From positions 1 to 44,936 of the forward strand of contig NZ_ALKG01000036.1 of assembly GCF_000286455.1 (NCBI RefSeq): 44,936 bases of DNA, read 5' to 3'. Under the pieces are notes generated by a model. It ran no database searches and had not been told where the DNA came from. It saw only the letters and a list, made by a program, of their open reading frames with translations. A program made the translations under genes and the position numbers. The first letter of the stretch is position 1; the number at the start of each line of letters is the position of its first letter. Below, piece after piece: positions 35,455-44,462 of the stretch. This stretch comes from Selenomonas sp. FOBRC6 (GTDB lineage: Bacteria > Bacillota > Negativicutes > Selenomonadales > Selenomonadaceae).

Positions 35455-36012
35455 ATGGCGGAAAGTATCCGTATTACGACTCCGTTCACGGAGGAGATGT
35501 CGCGCAAGCTGAAGGCAGGCGACAGCGTTCTCATCACGGGCACGATCATCAGTGCGCGTGACGCGGCGCACAAGGCGATGACGGAGGCGCTTGCAAAGGG
35601 GGAGCCGCTGCCGGTCGACTGGCACGATCAGATTGTCTACTATCTCGGCCCCACGCCGGCGAAGCCGGGCGACCCGATCGGCTCGGCAGGTCCCACGACC
35701 TCCGGCCGCATGGACGCCTACACGCCGACGATGCTTGAGCAGGGCATCAAGGGCATGGTGGGCAAGGGCTCGCGTTCGGCTGCTGTCGTGGAGTCGATGA
35801 AGAAGAACGGCGTCACCTATTTTGCCGCTGTCGGCGGCGCTGCAGCCCTCATCGCGAAATCCGTGAAGAAGTACGAAGTGGTGGGCTATCCCGAGCTTGG
35901 CCCCGAGGCTGTTGCAAAGCTGACGGTGGAGGATTTCCCCTGCATCGTCGTCATTGACTCCGAGGGCAACAACTTCTATGAAATGGGGCAGAAGCCCTAT
36001 CGGAAACTCTAA
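35455..36012 (+). CDS. Class I fumarase beta subunit
   Basis: A 185-residue product matching the C-terminal domain of single-chain class I fumarases. It has SGRMDAYTPTMLEQGIKGMV and GKGSRS as substrate-binding parts, and AAVGGAAALIAKSVKKYEVV before the end. Split alpha/beta fumarase is usual in anaerobic Firmicutes. It lies upstream of fumarate reductase, so product and substrate are linked in one transcript. Confidence 0.94.
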   Translation: MAESIRITTPFTEEMSRKLKAGDSVLITGTIISARDAAHKAMTEALAKGEPLPVDWHDQIVYYLGPTPAKPGDPIGSAGPTTSGRMDAYTPTMLEQGIKGMVGKGSRSAAVVESMKKNGVTYFAAVGGAAALIAKSVKKYEVVGYPELGPEAVAKLTVEDFPCIVVIDSEGNNFYEMGQKPYRKL

Positions 36013-36090
36013 GGCGGAAGGTGTTTCGCCGGTCGATCCTCATCAGAGTGTTCATGCCGATGGTTTGGCGCATGACAAATCATTCGGGGG

Positions 36091-36119
36091 CGCTGCCTCG
36101 GATATGCTCCGAGGCAGCG
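36091..36119 (+). promoter_or_regulatory. Strong intercistronic hairpin between fumarase and frd genes
   Basis: A 12-bp perfect GC-rich stem (36091-36102 with 36108-36119) and 5-nt loop, with no T-tract. It probably protects or segments the mRNA rather than ending it. Confidence 0.65.
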
Positions 36120-36153
36120 GCTCCAAAGGTCAACATATTTCAGGAGGTATGAA

Positions 36154-36786
36154 ATGTTCCACACAACCTTTTACATGCGGCGGCTGCATTCATTGGTCGG
36201 ACTCGTCGTCATCGGCGTGTTCCTCTTCGAGCACGTCTTTACGAACTCGACCGTACTCAACGGTGCGAAGGCGTTCAATGATGCGCTGGCCATGATGGAT
36301 CTCATTCCGCGTCCCGTGTTCTACGGACTTGAGATCTTTGCTATCGCCGTGCCGATTCTCTTCCACGCGATCTATGGCATCTATATTGCGGCGCAGGCGA
36401 AGAACAATCCCAGCAATTATGGCTACGTCCGCAACTGGCAGTTTGCCGTTCAGCGTTATACGGCATGGCTGCTCATTCCGTTCCTCATCTGGCACGTCGG
36501 ATATATGCGTGTCTGGGAGAAGGGCGTCATGGGAACACATATCAACTATGACCTACTCTACACCTACTTTGTGTCCGGCGATTATGCAATCCTCCATACG
36601 GTGCTCTATACACTCGGTATGCTCGCAGCGATCTTCCATTTCTGCAATGGCATCTCGACGTTCTGCATGACGTGGGGCATTGCAAAGGGCCCGCGCGCAC
36701 AGTCCGTGATCAACGCGCTGTCGATGGGTCTCTGCACGCTGATGAGTCTTGTTACGCTTGCCTTCATGGGCAGCTATTTCATGTAA
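36154..36786 (+). CDS. frdC: Fumarate reductase/succinate dehydrogenase cytochrome b subunit
   Basis: A 210-residue membrane protein with five helices, of the single-subunit diheme cytochrome b type (as in Bacillus SdhC and Wolinella FrdC). Histidines suited to heme ligation occur in RLHSLVG, FEHVF, LFHAIYG, IWHVGY and IFHFCNG. It transfers electrons from (mena)quinol to the FrdAB head. A CAGGAGG site precedes the ATG. The order C-A-B matches the Bacillus/Wolinella arrangement. Confidence 0.93.
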   Translation: MFHTTFYMRRLHSLVGLVVIGVFLFEHVFTNSTVLNGAKAFNDALAMMDLIPRPVFYGLEIFAIAVPILFHAIYGIYIAAQAKNNPSNYGYVRNWQFAVQRYTAWLLIPFLIWHVGYMRVWEKGVMGTHINYDLLYTYFVSGDYAILHTVLYTLGMLAAIFHFCNGISTFCMTWGIAKGPRAQSVINALSMGLCTLMSLVTLAFMGSYFM

Positions 36787-36810
36787 GAAGCGCAGCAAAG
36801 GAGAGTAAGA

Positions 36811-38622
36811 ATGGCTAAAGTACCAGAAAATAACATTGCGATCATCGGCGGTGGTCTGGCGGGGCTTCTCGCTGCGCTGAAGATCTGCGAGGGCGGCGGC
36901 AAGGTCGACCTCTTTTCCTACTGCCCAGTGAAGCGCTCTCACTCGCTCTGCGCACAGGGCGGCATGAACGCCTGCATGGATACAAAGGGCGAGCATGACA
37001 GTGTCTATGAGCACTTTGACGATACGGTCTACGGCGGCGACTTCCTCGCCGATCAGCTCGCAGTCAAGGGCATGGTCGAGGCGGCGCCGCGTCTGGTCAA
37101 GATGTTTGACCGCATGGGCGTTCCGTTCAACCGCACGCCGGAGGGCGTACTCGACCTCCGTAACTTCGGTGGACAGAAGAATAAGCGCACGGTCTTTGCA
37201 GGCTCTACGACCGGTCAGCAGCTCCTCTACGCACTGGATGAGCAGGTGCGCCGCTGGGAGGTCAAGGGCAAGGTTACGAAGTACGAGTTCTGGGAGTACA
37301 TCCGCGCAATCAAGAACAAGGACGGCATTGTACGCGGACTTGTCGCACAGAATATGAACTCGAACGAGATCAAGGCGTTCCCCGCGGATGTCGTCATCCT
37401 CGCTACGGGCGGCCCCGGACAGGTCTTTGGTCGCTGCACGGCGTCCACGATCTGCAACGGCTCGGCTGTTTCGTCTGCATACCAGCAGGGTGCGCACATC
37501 GGCAATCCGGAGTTCATCCAGATTCACCCGACGGCAATCCCGGGCTCCGATAAGAACCGCCTCATGTCGGAGGCGTGCCGCGGTGAGGGCGGGCGCGTCT
37601 GGACGTACAAGGACGGCAAGCCTTGGTACTTCCTCGAGGAGATGTACCCTGCATACGGCAACCTCGTTCCGCGTGACGTTGCCTCCCGCGCGATCTTCAA
37701 GGTCTGCGTGCACATGGGCCTCGGCGTCAACAACGACCGCCGCGTCTACCTCGACCTCTCGCATATCTCTGCGGACTATCTCGAGCACAAGCTCGGCGGC
37801 ATTCTCGAGATGTACTCCGAGTTCGTCGGACAGGATCCGCGCAAGGTGCCGATGGAGATCTTCCCGTCCGTCCACTATTCGATGGGCGGCATCTGGGTCG
37901 ACCGCATGCACCACACGAACATCCCCGGCCTCATGGCGGCGGGCGAGTGCGATCATCAGTACCACGGCGCGAACCGCCTTGGCGCGAACTCTCTCCTCTC
38001 GGCAAGTTACTCCGGCTATGTCGCAGGGCCTGAGTCGCTCCGCTGGGCGCGCAGCGGTGAGCTTGGCGCGGCACTCACCGAGGAAGAGCTCGAGGCAGCG
38101 CGTAAGGAATGTGTTGCGGAGTTCGACAAGATCCGCAATATGACGGGCTCTGAGAACGCGCACAAGCTTCATCAGGAGATGGGCGAGATCATGTACGACT
38201 ACGTCTCCATCGAGCGCGATAACAAGGGTCTCGATATCTGCCTTGAAAAGCTCAAGGGCATCCTGAAGCGCTGGGATGACATCGGCGTCACCGACCACGG
38301 CACATGGGCAAATCAGGAAGCCATGTTCGTGCGTCAGCTGCGCAACATGATTCTCTATGCGATGGCTGTGACGAAGGCGGCGCGCTGCCGCGATGAGAGC
38401 CGTGGTGCACACGCGAAGATTCTGCTGGACGACAAGGGCGAGCGCATGACGGACGCGGACGGTGAGCTCATGTTCTACGGCCGTGACGACGAGCGTTTCA
38501 TGAAGACCTCCATCGTGGACTATGATCCGAAGACCGAGGAGCCGGTTGTCAGCTACATGGAATTCGAGCATTCACTCATCAAGGCGCGTGCGCGTAACTA
38601 CGCCGTCGCCAAGAAGGAGTAA
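36811..38622 (+). CDS. frdA: Fumarate reductase/succinate dehydrogenase flavoprotein subunit
   Basis: A 603-residue flavoprotein. The FAD Rossmann motif IIGGGLAGLLAAL is at the N-terminus; the His of KRSHSLCAQGG is the expected covalent FAD site; HPTAIPG and EACRGEGGRVW belong to the dicarboxylate site; HQYHGANRLGANSLL is the second FAD motif. In a fermentative anaerobe it should work as a fumarate reductase. The length matches the Wolinella/Bacillus class. Confidence 0.96.
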   Translation: MAKVPENNIAIIGGGLAGLLAALKICEGGGKVDLFSYCPVKRSHSLCAQGGMNACMDTKGEHDSVYEHFDDTVYGGDFLADQLAVKGMVEAAPRLVKMFDRMGVPFNRTPEGVLDLRNFGGQKNKRTVFAGSTTGQQLLYALDEQVRRWEVKGKVTKYEFWEYIRAIKNKDGIVRGLVAQNMNSNEIKAFPADVVILATGGPGQVFGRCTASTICNGSAVSSAYQQGAHIGNPEFIQIHPTAIPGSDKNRLMSEACRGEGGRVWTYKDGKPWYFLEEMYPAYGNLVPRDVASRAIFKVCVHMGLGVNNDRRVYLDLSHISADYLEHKLGGILEMYSEFVGQDPRKVPMEIFPSVHYSMGGIWVDRMHHTNIPGLMAAGECDHQYHGANRLGANSLLSASYSGYVAGPESLRWARSGELGAALTEEELEAARKECVAEFDKIRNMTGSENAHKLHQEMGEIMYDYVSIERDNKGLDICLEKLKGILKRWDDIGVTDHGTWANQEAMFVRQLRNMILYAMAVTKAARCRDESRGAHAKILLDDKGERMTDADGELMFYGRDDERFMKTSIVDYDPKTEEPVVSYMEFEHSLIKARARNYAVAKKE

Positions 38623-38637
38623 GGGAGGATAGAAGTC

Positions 38638-39390
38638 ATGGCAGAACAGAAAAAAGTTCGTTTTATCATCGAGCGTCAGGATGGACCGAACGAGAACCCC
38701 TATACGCAGGAGTTCGAAGTCGACTATCGTCCCGGTCTCAACGTCGTTGCGTCCCTCATGGAGATCCAGAAGAACCCCGTGACGGTCGACGGCAAGCGCG
38801 TTCCGCCCCCGGTCTGGGAGTGCAACTGCCTTGAGAAGGTCTGCGGTGCATGCATGATGGTCATCAACGGACGTGCACAGCAGGCGTGCTGCGCCCTGGT
38901 CGACAACCTCACGCAGCCGATTCGCGTACAGCCGGCGCGCACGTTCCCTGTGATCCGCGACCTCCTCATCGACCGCTCGGTCATGTTCGAGAGCCTCAAG
39001 CGCATCCATGGCTGGGTCGAGGTCGACGGCACATGGGACAACAAGGATGCCCCGATTCAGAACCCGTACACGGCAGAGACCTGCTACGAGCTATCGCACT
39101 GCATGACCTGCGGCTGCTGCCTCGAGGCGTGTCCGAACGTCGGTCCGCAGTCGGACTTCATCGGCCCCGCACCGACGGCGCAGACGCTCCTGTTCAACCT
39201 CCATCCGCTTGGAAAGTTCGATGCGCCGAAGCGTCTCAACGCGCTGATGGAGAAGGGCGGCATCACGAGCTGTGGCAACAGCCAGAACTGCGAGCGCGTC
39301 TGCCCGAAGAGCATCAAGCTCACGCAGCATCTTGCACAGTTGAACCGCGAGGTCAACAAGCAGGCACTGCGCAATATGTTCAACCACTAA
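38638..39390 (+). CDS. frdB: Fumarate reductase/succinate dehydrogenase iron-sulfur subunit
   Basis: A 250-residue protein with three cluster sites: [2Fe-2S] C64, C69, C72 and C84; the ferredoxin motif CMTCGCCLEACP for [4Fe-4S]; and CGNSQNCERVCP for the third cluster, [3Fe-4S] in this family. It wires FrdC hemes to FrdA flavin. It follows frdA by 15 nt and is closed by a strong terminator. Confidence 0.96.
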   Translation: MAEQKKVRFIIERQDGPNENPYTQEFEVDYRPGLNVVASLMEIQKNPVTVDGKRVPPPVWECNCLEKVCGACMMVINGRAQQACCALVDNLTQPIRVQPARTFPVIRDLLIDRSVMFESLKRIHGWVEVDGTWDNKDAPIQNPYTAETCYELSHCMTCGCCLEACPNVGPQSDFIGPAPTAQTLLFNLHPLGKFDAPKRLNALMEKGGITSCGNSQNCERVCPKSIKLTQHLAQLNREVNKQALRNMFNH

Positions 39391-39422
39391 TCCGCATTCT
39401 CGGCGAGAATCGGATCAAAGCG

Positions 39423-39455
39423 AAGGGGCGACCCCATTTGGGGGTCGCCCCTTTT
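39423..39455. terminator. Terminator after frdB, between convergent genes
   Basis: A 13-bp GC-rich stem (39423-39435 with 39441-39453) followed by TTTT, lying between frdB and the convergent chemoreceptor gene. Its arms end in AA/TT, so it may partly serve the minus strand too. Confidence 0.9.
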
Positions 39456-39473
39456 ATGCTTGTCTATAGAAGC

Positions 39474-41435
39474 TCAGAGCTGAAAGCGTCCTACGAGCCG
39501 CTGCAGATCCTGAGCGAGCTGTGCCAGTGTCTGGCTTGCAGCCGCGATCTCCTGCATGGAGGCTGCCTGCTGCTCGGAGACAGCAGAGACGTTCTCCGCC
39601 TCGGAACTCACGGCGTTTGATACTTTCTGCACCGATTCAACGGAGTTGAACATCTGCTCACTTCCCGCCTTGATTCCATCGGTGCTCTTCAGAATTGCAT
39701 CCACCTTATGTGAGAGTTCCTTGACGACGCCTGCAATGCGGTCGAACTGAGCACCTGCCTGATTGACCTGTGTGACGCCCTCACCGACATGTTCTTTCTG
39801 TTCCTGCATGACTTTGAATGTACTCTCAATGCGATTCGCGTTTTCGGTGATGAGACCCGTGATCTCCTGTGCTGCCGTCTCGGACTGCTCGGCAAGCTTT
39901 CGTACTTCCTCGGCAACGACCGCGAAGCCGCGTCCCTGCTCTCCTGCGCGAGCCGCTTCGATTGCGGCGTTGAGAGCGAGGAGGTTCGTCTGTCCCGCAA
40001 TTTCCGTGATCATCTCAACGATCTCGGAGATGCGTTTGGAACTCTCATAGAGTGCTGTAACGGCGTTGCCGACATCCTGTGCGCTCTGATTGAGGACATC
40101 CATGCCCTTCACGGCGATGCTGAGTCCCTGCTGGCCTTCGACGGTGGCTGACTGCGCGCGCTGTGTCGCCGCAGAGACATCTGTGATTTCGTTCGTAATA
40201 TTGTTGATGGCTTGTGTGATTCGATCCACCGTTTGGAAGGATTCATCGACGACCTCACGCTGCTCGATGGTGCTGCCCGTGATCTTCACGATTGCCTCGG
40301 CTGCGTGCTGCGCACCCTGCGCCGACTGATCGGCAGAGGCGGTCAGCTGCTCGGAGGCAGCGGCAAGCTGTTCTGCTGTCTGTGCCGCGCTCTGGATGAG
40401 ATCGCGCAGCCCCTTGACCATCGCAAGGAAGGCGTTGTGCAGCTGTCCAATCTCATCCTCACGATTCATCTCGGGCGGCACGATGCCAAGATTCCCTTTT
40501 GCGACCTCGGTCGCGGCTCCTGCCATATTCTCGAGCGGGCCTGCGATTGAACGAGCGATTGCATAGAGCAGTCCGGAGAGGAGAACAAGGGAGAGGAGGA
40601 GTCCCGCAATCATCGTCCATTTGAGGGCATTCACATCCGCCAGCACTTCTGTTTTCGGTACGAAGAGGACGAGCGACCAGCCTGTATTGCCGACGGGGTG
40701 GACGGCGTAGAAGTAGTCGACATCCTGATAACTGGATTCAAAGAAGATCGGCTCCTTCGAGAGGAAGCTCTTTGCCAGCTCCTCGCCCCACTCGTGTACA
40801 TTGTTCTCCATCGTCATGGTGGAGTGATAGATAAGGCGACCCTTATCATCGAGCAGGAAGGCCGCGCCGGTTTCCCGAATCTTGAATGCGGCAACCCTTT
40901 CCTCTACACTGGAAAAGGGGACATCCATCCCGAGAATCGCTTCCGTTCCGTCACTTGGATGCAGTGCGCGGCTCAGGGCGAATACCTTCTTTTGATGGAA
41001 TTTGTTGATGAATACCTCTGAGATCTGTACGCCGCTGTTCTCCTTTGCAATCTTGTACCACGGGCGTGTGGTCGCGTCGAACTCGTCTCTCGGCACAATC
41101 TTCTCGTGACCGTAGAGGAAATCACGGTCGGGAAAACCCATGTATATGCCGTCAATATCGGTACGTGCACCAAAATCTCTGGCAGCAGAGACAAAACTTA
41201 CATCGGATGGCAGCTCTGTCGACCACACCTGCCCCAATCCCTCCAGAATGCCGCACTGCTCCTGCACCAGACTGTTGATCTGCTCGGCATGATACTCCGC
41301 GAGTGCTTCCATCTCGCGCTGTGTCGCCGACTCGATCATCTCGCTCGCTTTCCAATAGGAGAATGCCGCCATCGCAATAAATATCACGATGAACGGTCCT
41401 CCGATCCAGAGCAGCATCTTCGACTGCAGCTTCAT
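39474..41435 (-). CDS. Membrane methyl-accepting chemotaxis protein with dCACHE sensor
   Basis: The 653-residue receptor has TM1 (about residues 8-28), a periplasmic double-CACHE sensor (about 35-270, with [12 protein letters not shown] and [14 protein letters not shown]), TM2 (about 273-295), HAMP (about 296-350) and a signalling domain containing [20 protein letters not shown] and [18 protein letters not shown]. dCACHE sensors often bind amino acids or organic acids; placement next to fumarate genes is suggestive only. AAGGAG lies 8 nt before the ATG on the minus strand. An inverted repeat sits upstream. Confidence 0.94.
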   Translation of the reverse strand: MKLQSKMLLWIGGPFIVIFIAMAAFSYWKASEMIESATQREMEALAEYHAEQINSLVQEQCGILEGLGQVWSTELPSDVSFVSAARDFGARTDIDGIYMGFPDRDFLYGHEKIVPRDEFDATTRPWYKIAKENSGVQISEVFINKFHQKKVFALSRALHPSDGTEAILGMDVPFSSVEERVAAFKIRETGAAFLLDDKGRLIYHSTMTMENNVHEWGEELAKSFLSKEPIFFESSYQDVDYFYAVHPVGNTGWSLVLFVPKTEVLADVNALKWTMIAGLLLSLVLLSGLLYAIARSIAGPLENMAGAATEVAKGNLGIVPPEMNREDEIGQLHNAFLAMVKGLRDLIQSAAQTAEQLAAASEQLTASADQSAQGAQHAAEAIVKITGSTIEQREVVDESFQTVDRITQAINNITNEITDVSAATQRAQSATVEGQQGLSIAVKGMDVLNQSAQDVGNAVTALYESSKRISEIVEMITEIAGQTNLLALNAAIEAARAGEQGRGFAVVAEEVRKLAEQSETAAQEITGLITENANRIESTFKVMQEQKEHVGEGVTQVNQAGAQFDRIAGVVKELSHKVDAILKSTDGIKAGSEQMFNSVESVQKVSNAVSSEAENVSAVSEQQAASMQEIAAASQTLAQLAQDLQRLVGRFQL

Positions 41436-41479
41436 ACAACCAACTCCTTTGTTCCTTTATTCTCACGAAATGCATATAC

Positions 41480-41497
41480 TATAACTTGTTCGTTATA
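41480..41497. promoter_or_regulatory. Inverted repeat upstream of dCACHE chemoreceptor
   Basis: TATAAC (41480-41485) / GTTATA (41492-41497) around a 6-nt centre. It overlaps possible -10 sequences on the minus strand; no clear -35 was found. Confidence 0.4.
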
Positions 41498-41564
41498 AAA
41501 CCACCTTATCCTTTAATAAATTATAATAAATAGTAAATTCTGCTTCAATAAGCTAAAAAGAAAC

Positions 41565-41595
41565 AAAAAAGCACCGCTCAGTAAAGAACGGTGCT
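41565..41595 (-). terminator. Terminator of trpD/BASS operon
   Basis: On the minus strand a 7-bp stem (41589-41595 with 41570-41576) is followed by T6, just beyond the BASS stop at 41632. Confidence 0.85.
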
Positions 41596-41631
41596 CTAAG
41601 ATTTTTAGAGGGGTTATTTGGAAAAATTTCG

Positions 41632-42567
41632 TCAGTCGGATTTTTTCATGCGACTGGACAGGTAGTTTGCGGCAAGTGATCCCGAGATGTTGTGCCATAC
41701 ACTGAAGAGTGCACCAGGAATCGCAGCCGCTGCACCGAAGTGCAGGAGGGCAAGGGAGGTCGCAAGTCCCGAGTTCTGCATGCCGACCTCGATGGAGACC
41801 GCCTTGACCTTTGCTATATCCATGCGCAGTAGTTTTGCGACGACAAAGCCAAGCGTGTAGCCGAGGAGATTGTGGCACATGACAACGAGCATGATGAGTG
41901 CGCCTGTCTCAATGATACGCCCCGCATTTGCCGCGACGACGCCGCCGACGATGAGGACAATGGCGATGACGGAGATGAGAGGAAGTACCTTGACTACTTT
42001 TTGTACGGGGCGTTCAAAGAAATGATTGATGAGAAGGCCGAGGAGGATCGGTGCGATGACGACCTGCGCGATGGAGATCATCATTTTCCCTGCCGGAATG
42101 TCAATCCACTGACCTGCCAGCCAGAGTGTGAGGAGCGGAGTCATGATCGGAGCGAGGATGGTGGATGCCATTGTCATGGAGACGGAGAGCGCCACATCGC
42201 CGCGTGCGAGATAGGTCATGACGTTGGACGAGGTGCCGCCAGGACAGGTGCCGACGAGGATGACGCCCGCCGCAAGCTCGGGCGGGAGTGAGAAGGCGTG
42301 CGCCAACGCCCAAGCAAGGAGCGGCATGATGCCAAACTGCGCGACCGTGCCGATGAAGACGTCACGCGGGCGCTGCAGGACGAGCTTAAAGTCCTCAAAG
42401 CGCAGGGTCATGCCCATGCCGAACATGACGATGCCGAGCAGAATTGTTATATATGGAACAGTCCAGATGAATGTCCACGGCTGGAAGAGGGCAATGCCGG
42501 CGATGAGAATGACGAATAATGCCATATAACGGGAGACAAAATTACTGAGTTGTTCGAGTGCCTGCAT
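41632..42567 (-). CDS. Bile acid:sodium symporter (BASS/SBF) family transporter
   Basis: A 311-residue protein with about ten membrane helices and BASS sequences ILVGTCPGGTSSNVMTYLAR and VEVGMQNSGLATSLA (here SIEVGMQNSG), which build the sodium-site crossover region. Bacterial members carry bile acids, pantoate, ketoacids or other organic anions. AAAGGAG lies 9 nt before the start. It is 18 nt downstream of trpD, so both are co-transcribed; substrate is unknown. Confidence 0.93.
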   Translation of the reverse strand: MQALEQLSNFVSRYMALFVILIAGIALFQPWTFIWTVPYITILLGIVMFGMGMTLRFEDFKLVLQRPRDVFIGTVAQFGIMPLLAWALAHAFSLPPELAAGVILVGTCPGGTSSNVMTYLARGDVALSVSMTMASTILAPIMTPLLTLWLAGQWIDIPAGKMMISIAQVVIAPILLGLLINHFFERPVQKVVKVLPLISVIAIVLIVGGVVAANAGRIIETGALIMLVVMCHNLLGYTLGFVVAKLLRMDIAKVKAVSIEVGMQNSGLATSLALLHFGAAAAIPGALFSVWHNISGSLAANYLSSRMKKSD

Positions 42568-42585
42568 AGATGCAAACTCCTTTCA

Positions 42586-43602
42586 TTATTGAGAGATCCT
42601 GATAAAGTCCTCGAGTTTTTGCAGTGCAGAGCCGTCCACAATCGTTCGGCGTGCTGCCGCAATGCCGTCTGCAATCGAGGATGCCGCGCCACCGATGTAG
42701 ATGGCAGCGCCTGCGTTCATCAGGCAGACATCCGCGCGTGCGTCTGTGATCTCGCCGCTGAGGATGCCGCGTGTGACGGCGGCGTTCTCGTCGGGTTTTC
42801 CACCGCGAATGGCTTCCTTCGAGGCGGGTGTGATGCCGAAGTCCTCGGGGCGGATCTCATAGCTGCGCTCCCAACCGTCCGAGATTTCGTGTATGAGGGT
42901 CGGTGCGCCGACGGAGATCTCATCCATCCCGTCCGTTCCGTGGACGATGAGGGCGCGCTTCACCCCGAGCCCCGGCAACACCCTGGCAAGCGGGCGCATG
43001 AGATGCTCGCCGTAGACGCCGAGCAGCATATAGGAAGGGCGCGATGGATTCGTAAGCGGTCCCAAGATGTTGAATACCGTGCGGATGCCGAGCTCGCGGC
43101 GGATTGCGCCGACATGTTTCATCGACTGGTGGTAGCGCTGGGCAAAGAGGAATGCCATGCCGACGGCAGACAGTTCCTCGCGCACCTTTGCGGGCGGCTG
43201 GTCGATGTTCACGCCGAGCGCTTCGAGGCAGTCTGCCGTGCCGCTCCAGGAGGATGCAGCGCGGTTGCCGTGTTTGCAGACCTTCAGCCCTGCCGCAGCC
43301 GCGAGAAAGGACGCCGTTGTCGACACGTTGATGCTGCCCGAGTGATCGCCGCCCGTGCCGACGATGTCGATGACCTCCATATCGTGCTCGACCCGCTCCG
43401 CATGCTCCCGCATGGCGGCTGCAGAGCCTGAGATCTCGGCAATTGTCTCCATGCCGCTGCTCTTCGTCGAGAGCGCGGCGAGGTAGGCTGCGTTCTCGAC
43501 CGCCGAGGTCTCGCCTGACATGATCTCGTTCATGACGGCGTATGCTTCATCGTATTCGAGATCCTCCTTGTTTACGACCTTCTTGATTGCGTCTTTAATC
43601 AT
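42586..43602 (-). CDS. trpD: Anthranilate phosphoribosyltransferase
   Basis: A 338-residue enzyme of the TrpD family that joins anthranilate to PRPP. The PRPP loop reads [15 protein letters not shown] and the second conserved block [21 protein letters not shown]. The family usually has TFNISTAA and SGSADVLE at these spots, so the protein is a little divergent. No other trp genes are near; instead it shares an operon with a BASS transporter. AGGGGG lies upstream of the ATG. Confidence 0.9.
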   Translation of the reverse strand: MIKDAIKKVVNKEDLEYDEAYAVMNEIMSGETSAVENAAYLAALSTKSSGMETIAEISGSAAAMREHAERVEHDMEVIDIVGTGGDHSGSINVSTTASFLAAAAGLKVCKHGNRAASSWSGTADCLEALGVNIDQPPAKVREELSAVGMAFLFAQRYHQSMKHVGAIRRELGIRTVFNILGPLTNPSRPSYMLLGVYGEHLMRPLARVLPGLGVKRALIVHGTDGMDEISVGAPTLIHEISDGWERSYEIRPEDFGITPASKEAIRGGKPDENAAVTRGILSGEITDARADVCLMNAGAAIYIGGAASSIADGIAAARRTIVDGSALQKLEDFIRISQ

Positions 43603-43649
43603 TCCATATCCCCCTTGAAACGATGTTCATATGAAAAAAGATAGGGTCG

Positions 43650-43677
43650 ATTATAGCACAAAATATGAGATGGTAAA
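43650..43677 (-). promoter_or_regulatory. trpD/BASS promoter
   Basis: Minus-strand TTTACC (43672-43677), 16-nt spacer and TATAAT (43650-43655) with TGC before the -10. Confidence 0.7.
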
Positions 43678-43683
43678 AGTAAT

Positions 43684-43712
43684 TTGTGAGGATGGCTGGA
43701 ATATGCTATAAT
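43684..43712 (+). promoter_or_regulatory. Promoter of methionine-synthase-related genes
   Basis: TTGTGA (43684-43689), 17-nt spacer and TATAAT (43707-43712) with TGC before the -10. It is back to back with the trpD promoter. Confidence 0.8.
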
Positions 43713-43751
43713 CTCTTATCTTGTGTATTATATTGGAAAATAGGAGCAGCT

Positions 43752-44435
43752 ATGTTTGAACCGCGTTTTACAACGCTGAATATGAACGAAATTCTAAAGT
43801 ATCTTGGATTCCACGGGCAGGAACTGACGAAGGAGATTGCGGCGCAGATCAAGCGCTGTACGGACGAGGTGCTCGCCGCGGCGACGCCGCGCCTCACGTA
43901 TCGGCAGGCACCGCTTGTGGACGGTGCCGTGCTTGGCGTTACATTTGTGGGCAGGGATATCCCGCAGATGCTCGCACCATGCGAGGAGGCTGTGCTCTTC
44001 GGAGCAACGCTCGGCCCCGGTGTCGAGCGGCTGATGATGCGCTATGAGGTGACGAATGCCGCTGACTCCGTGATCATGGACGCATGTGCGAGTACGGCGA
44101 TCGAGAATATCTGCAACAACTTCGAGAGCGATATGCGCAGTGCCGTCGAGGCGGAGGGGCGCTATCTGACGGATCGGTTCAGCCCCGGCTACGGCGACCT
44201 GCCGATTACAGAGCAGCCGAAATTCTTTGCGCTGCTTGACATGACGCGGCGTGTCGGCGTCTCGCTGACGCCGACGACCATCATGGTGCCGCGCAAGTCC
44301 GTGACGGCGATCATGGGGATTGCGCGTACGCCGCAGCCGCATCGGCCGCCGGACTGCGAGCACTGTCTCATGTTCCGCAACTGTCCGTTCCGCAAGGCGG
44401 GACGCAGGTGCAGGGAAGGGGCAAAAACACAATAA
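43752..44435 (+). CDS. Free-standing B12-dependent methionine synthase activation-domain protein
   Basis: A 227-residue protein matching the S-adenosylmethionine-binding reactivation domain of MetH: RFSPGYGDLPI, the ALLDMTRRVGVSLTPTTIMV segment and PRKSVTAIMGIA. In Escherichia coli MetH this domain is fused at the C-terminus and allows reductive methylation of oxidised cobalamin. Four cysteines near the C-terminus (CEHCLMFRNCPFRKAGRRC) are an addition that could bind metal. TAGGAG lies 5 nt before ATG 43752. A homocysteine methyltransferase gene starts 27 nt downstream, which supports a split synthase. Confidence 0.92.
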   Translation: MFEPRFTTLNMNEILKYLGFHGQELTKEIAAQIKRCTDEVLAAATPRLTYRQAPLVDGAVLGVTFVGRDIPQMLAPCEEAVLFGATLGPGVERLMMRYEVTNAADSVIMDACASTAIENICNNFESDMRSAVEAEGRYLTDRFSPGYGDLPITEQPKFFALLDMTRRVGVSLTPTTIMVPRKSVTAIMGIARTPQPHRPPDCEHCLMFRNCPFRKAGRRCREGAKTQ

Positions 44436-44462
44436 CGGTATGAAAAATATGGGAGATATGGA

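Noticed and set aside
36553-38571. A 672-codon minus-strand frame opposite frdA
   Set aside because: Antisense to a strongly conserved flavoprotein; composition is of mirrored codons.
43603-43751. SAM or cobalamin riboswitch before the methionine synthase genes
   Set aside because: The interval is filled by two back-to-back promoters and only about 30-40 nt of leader.
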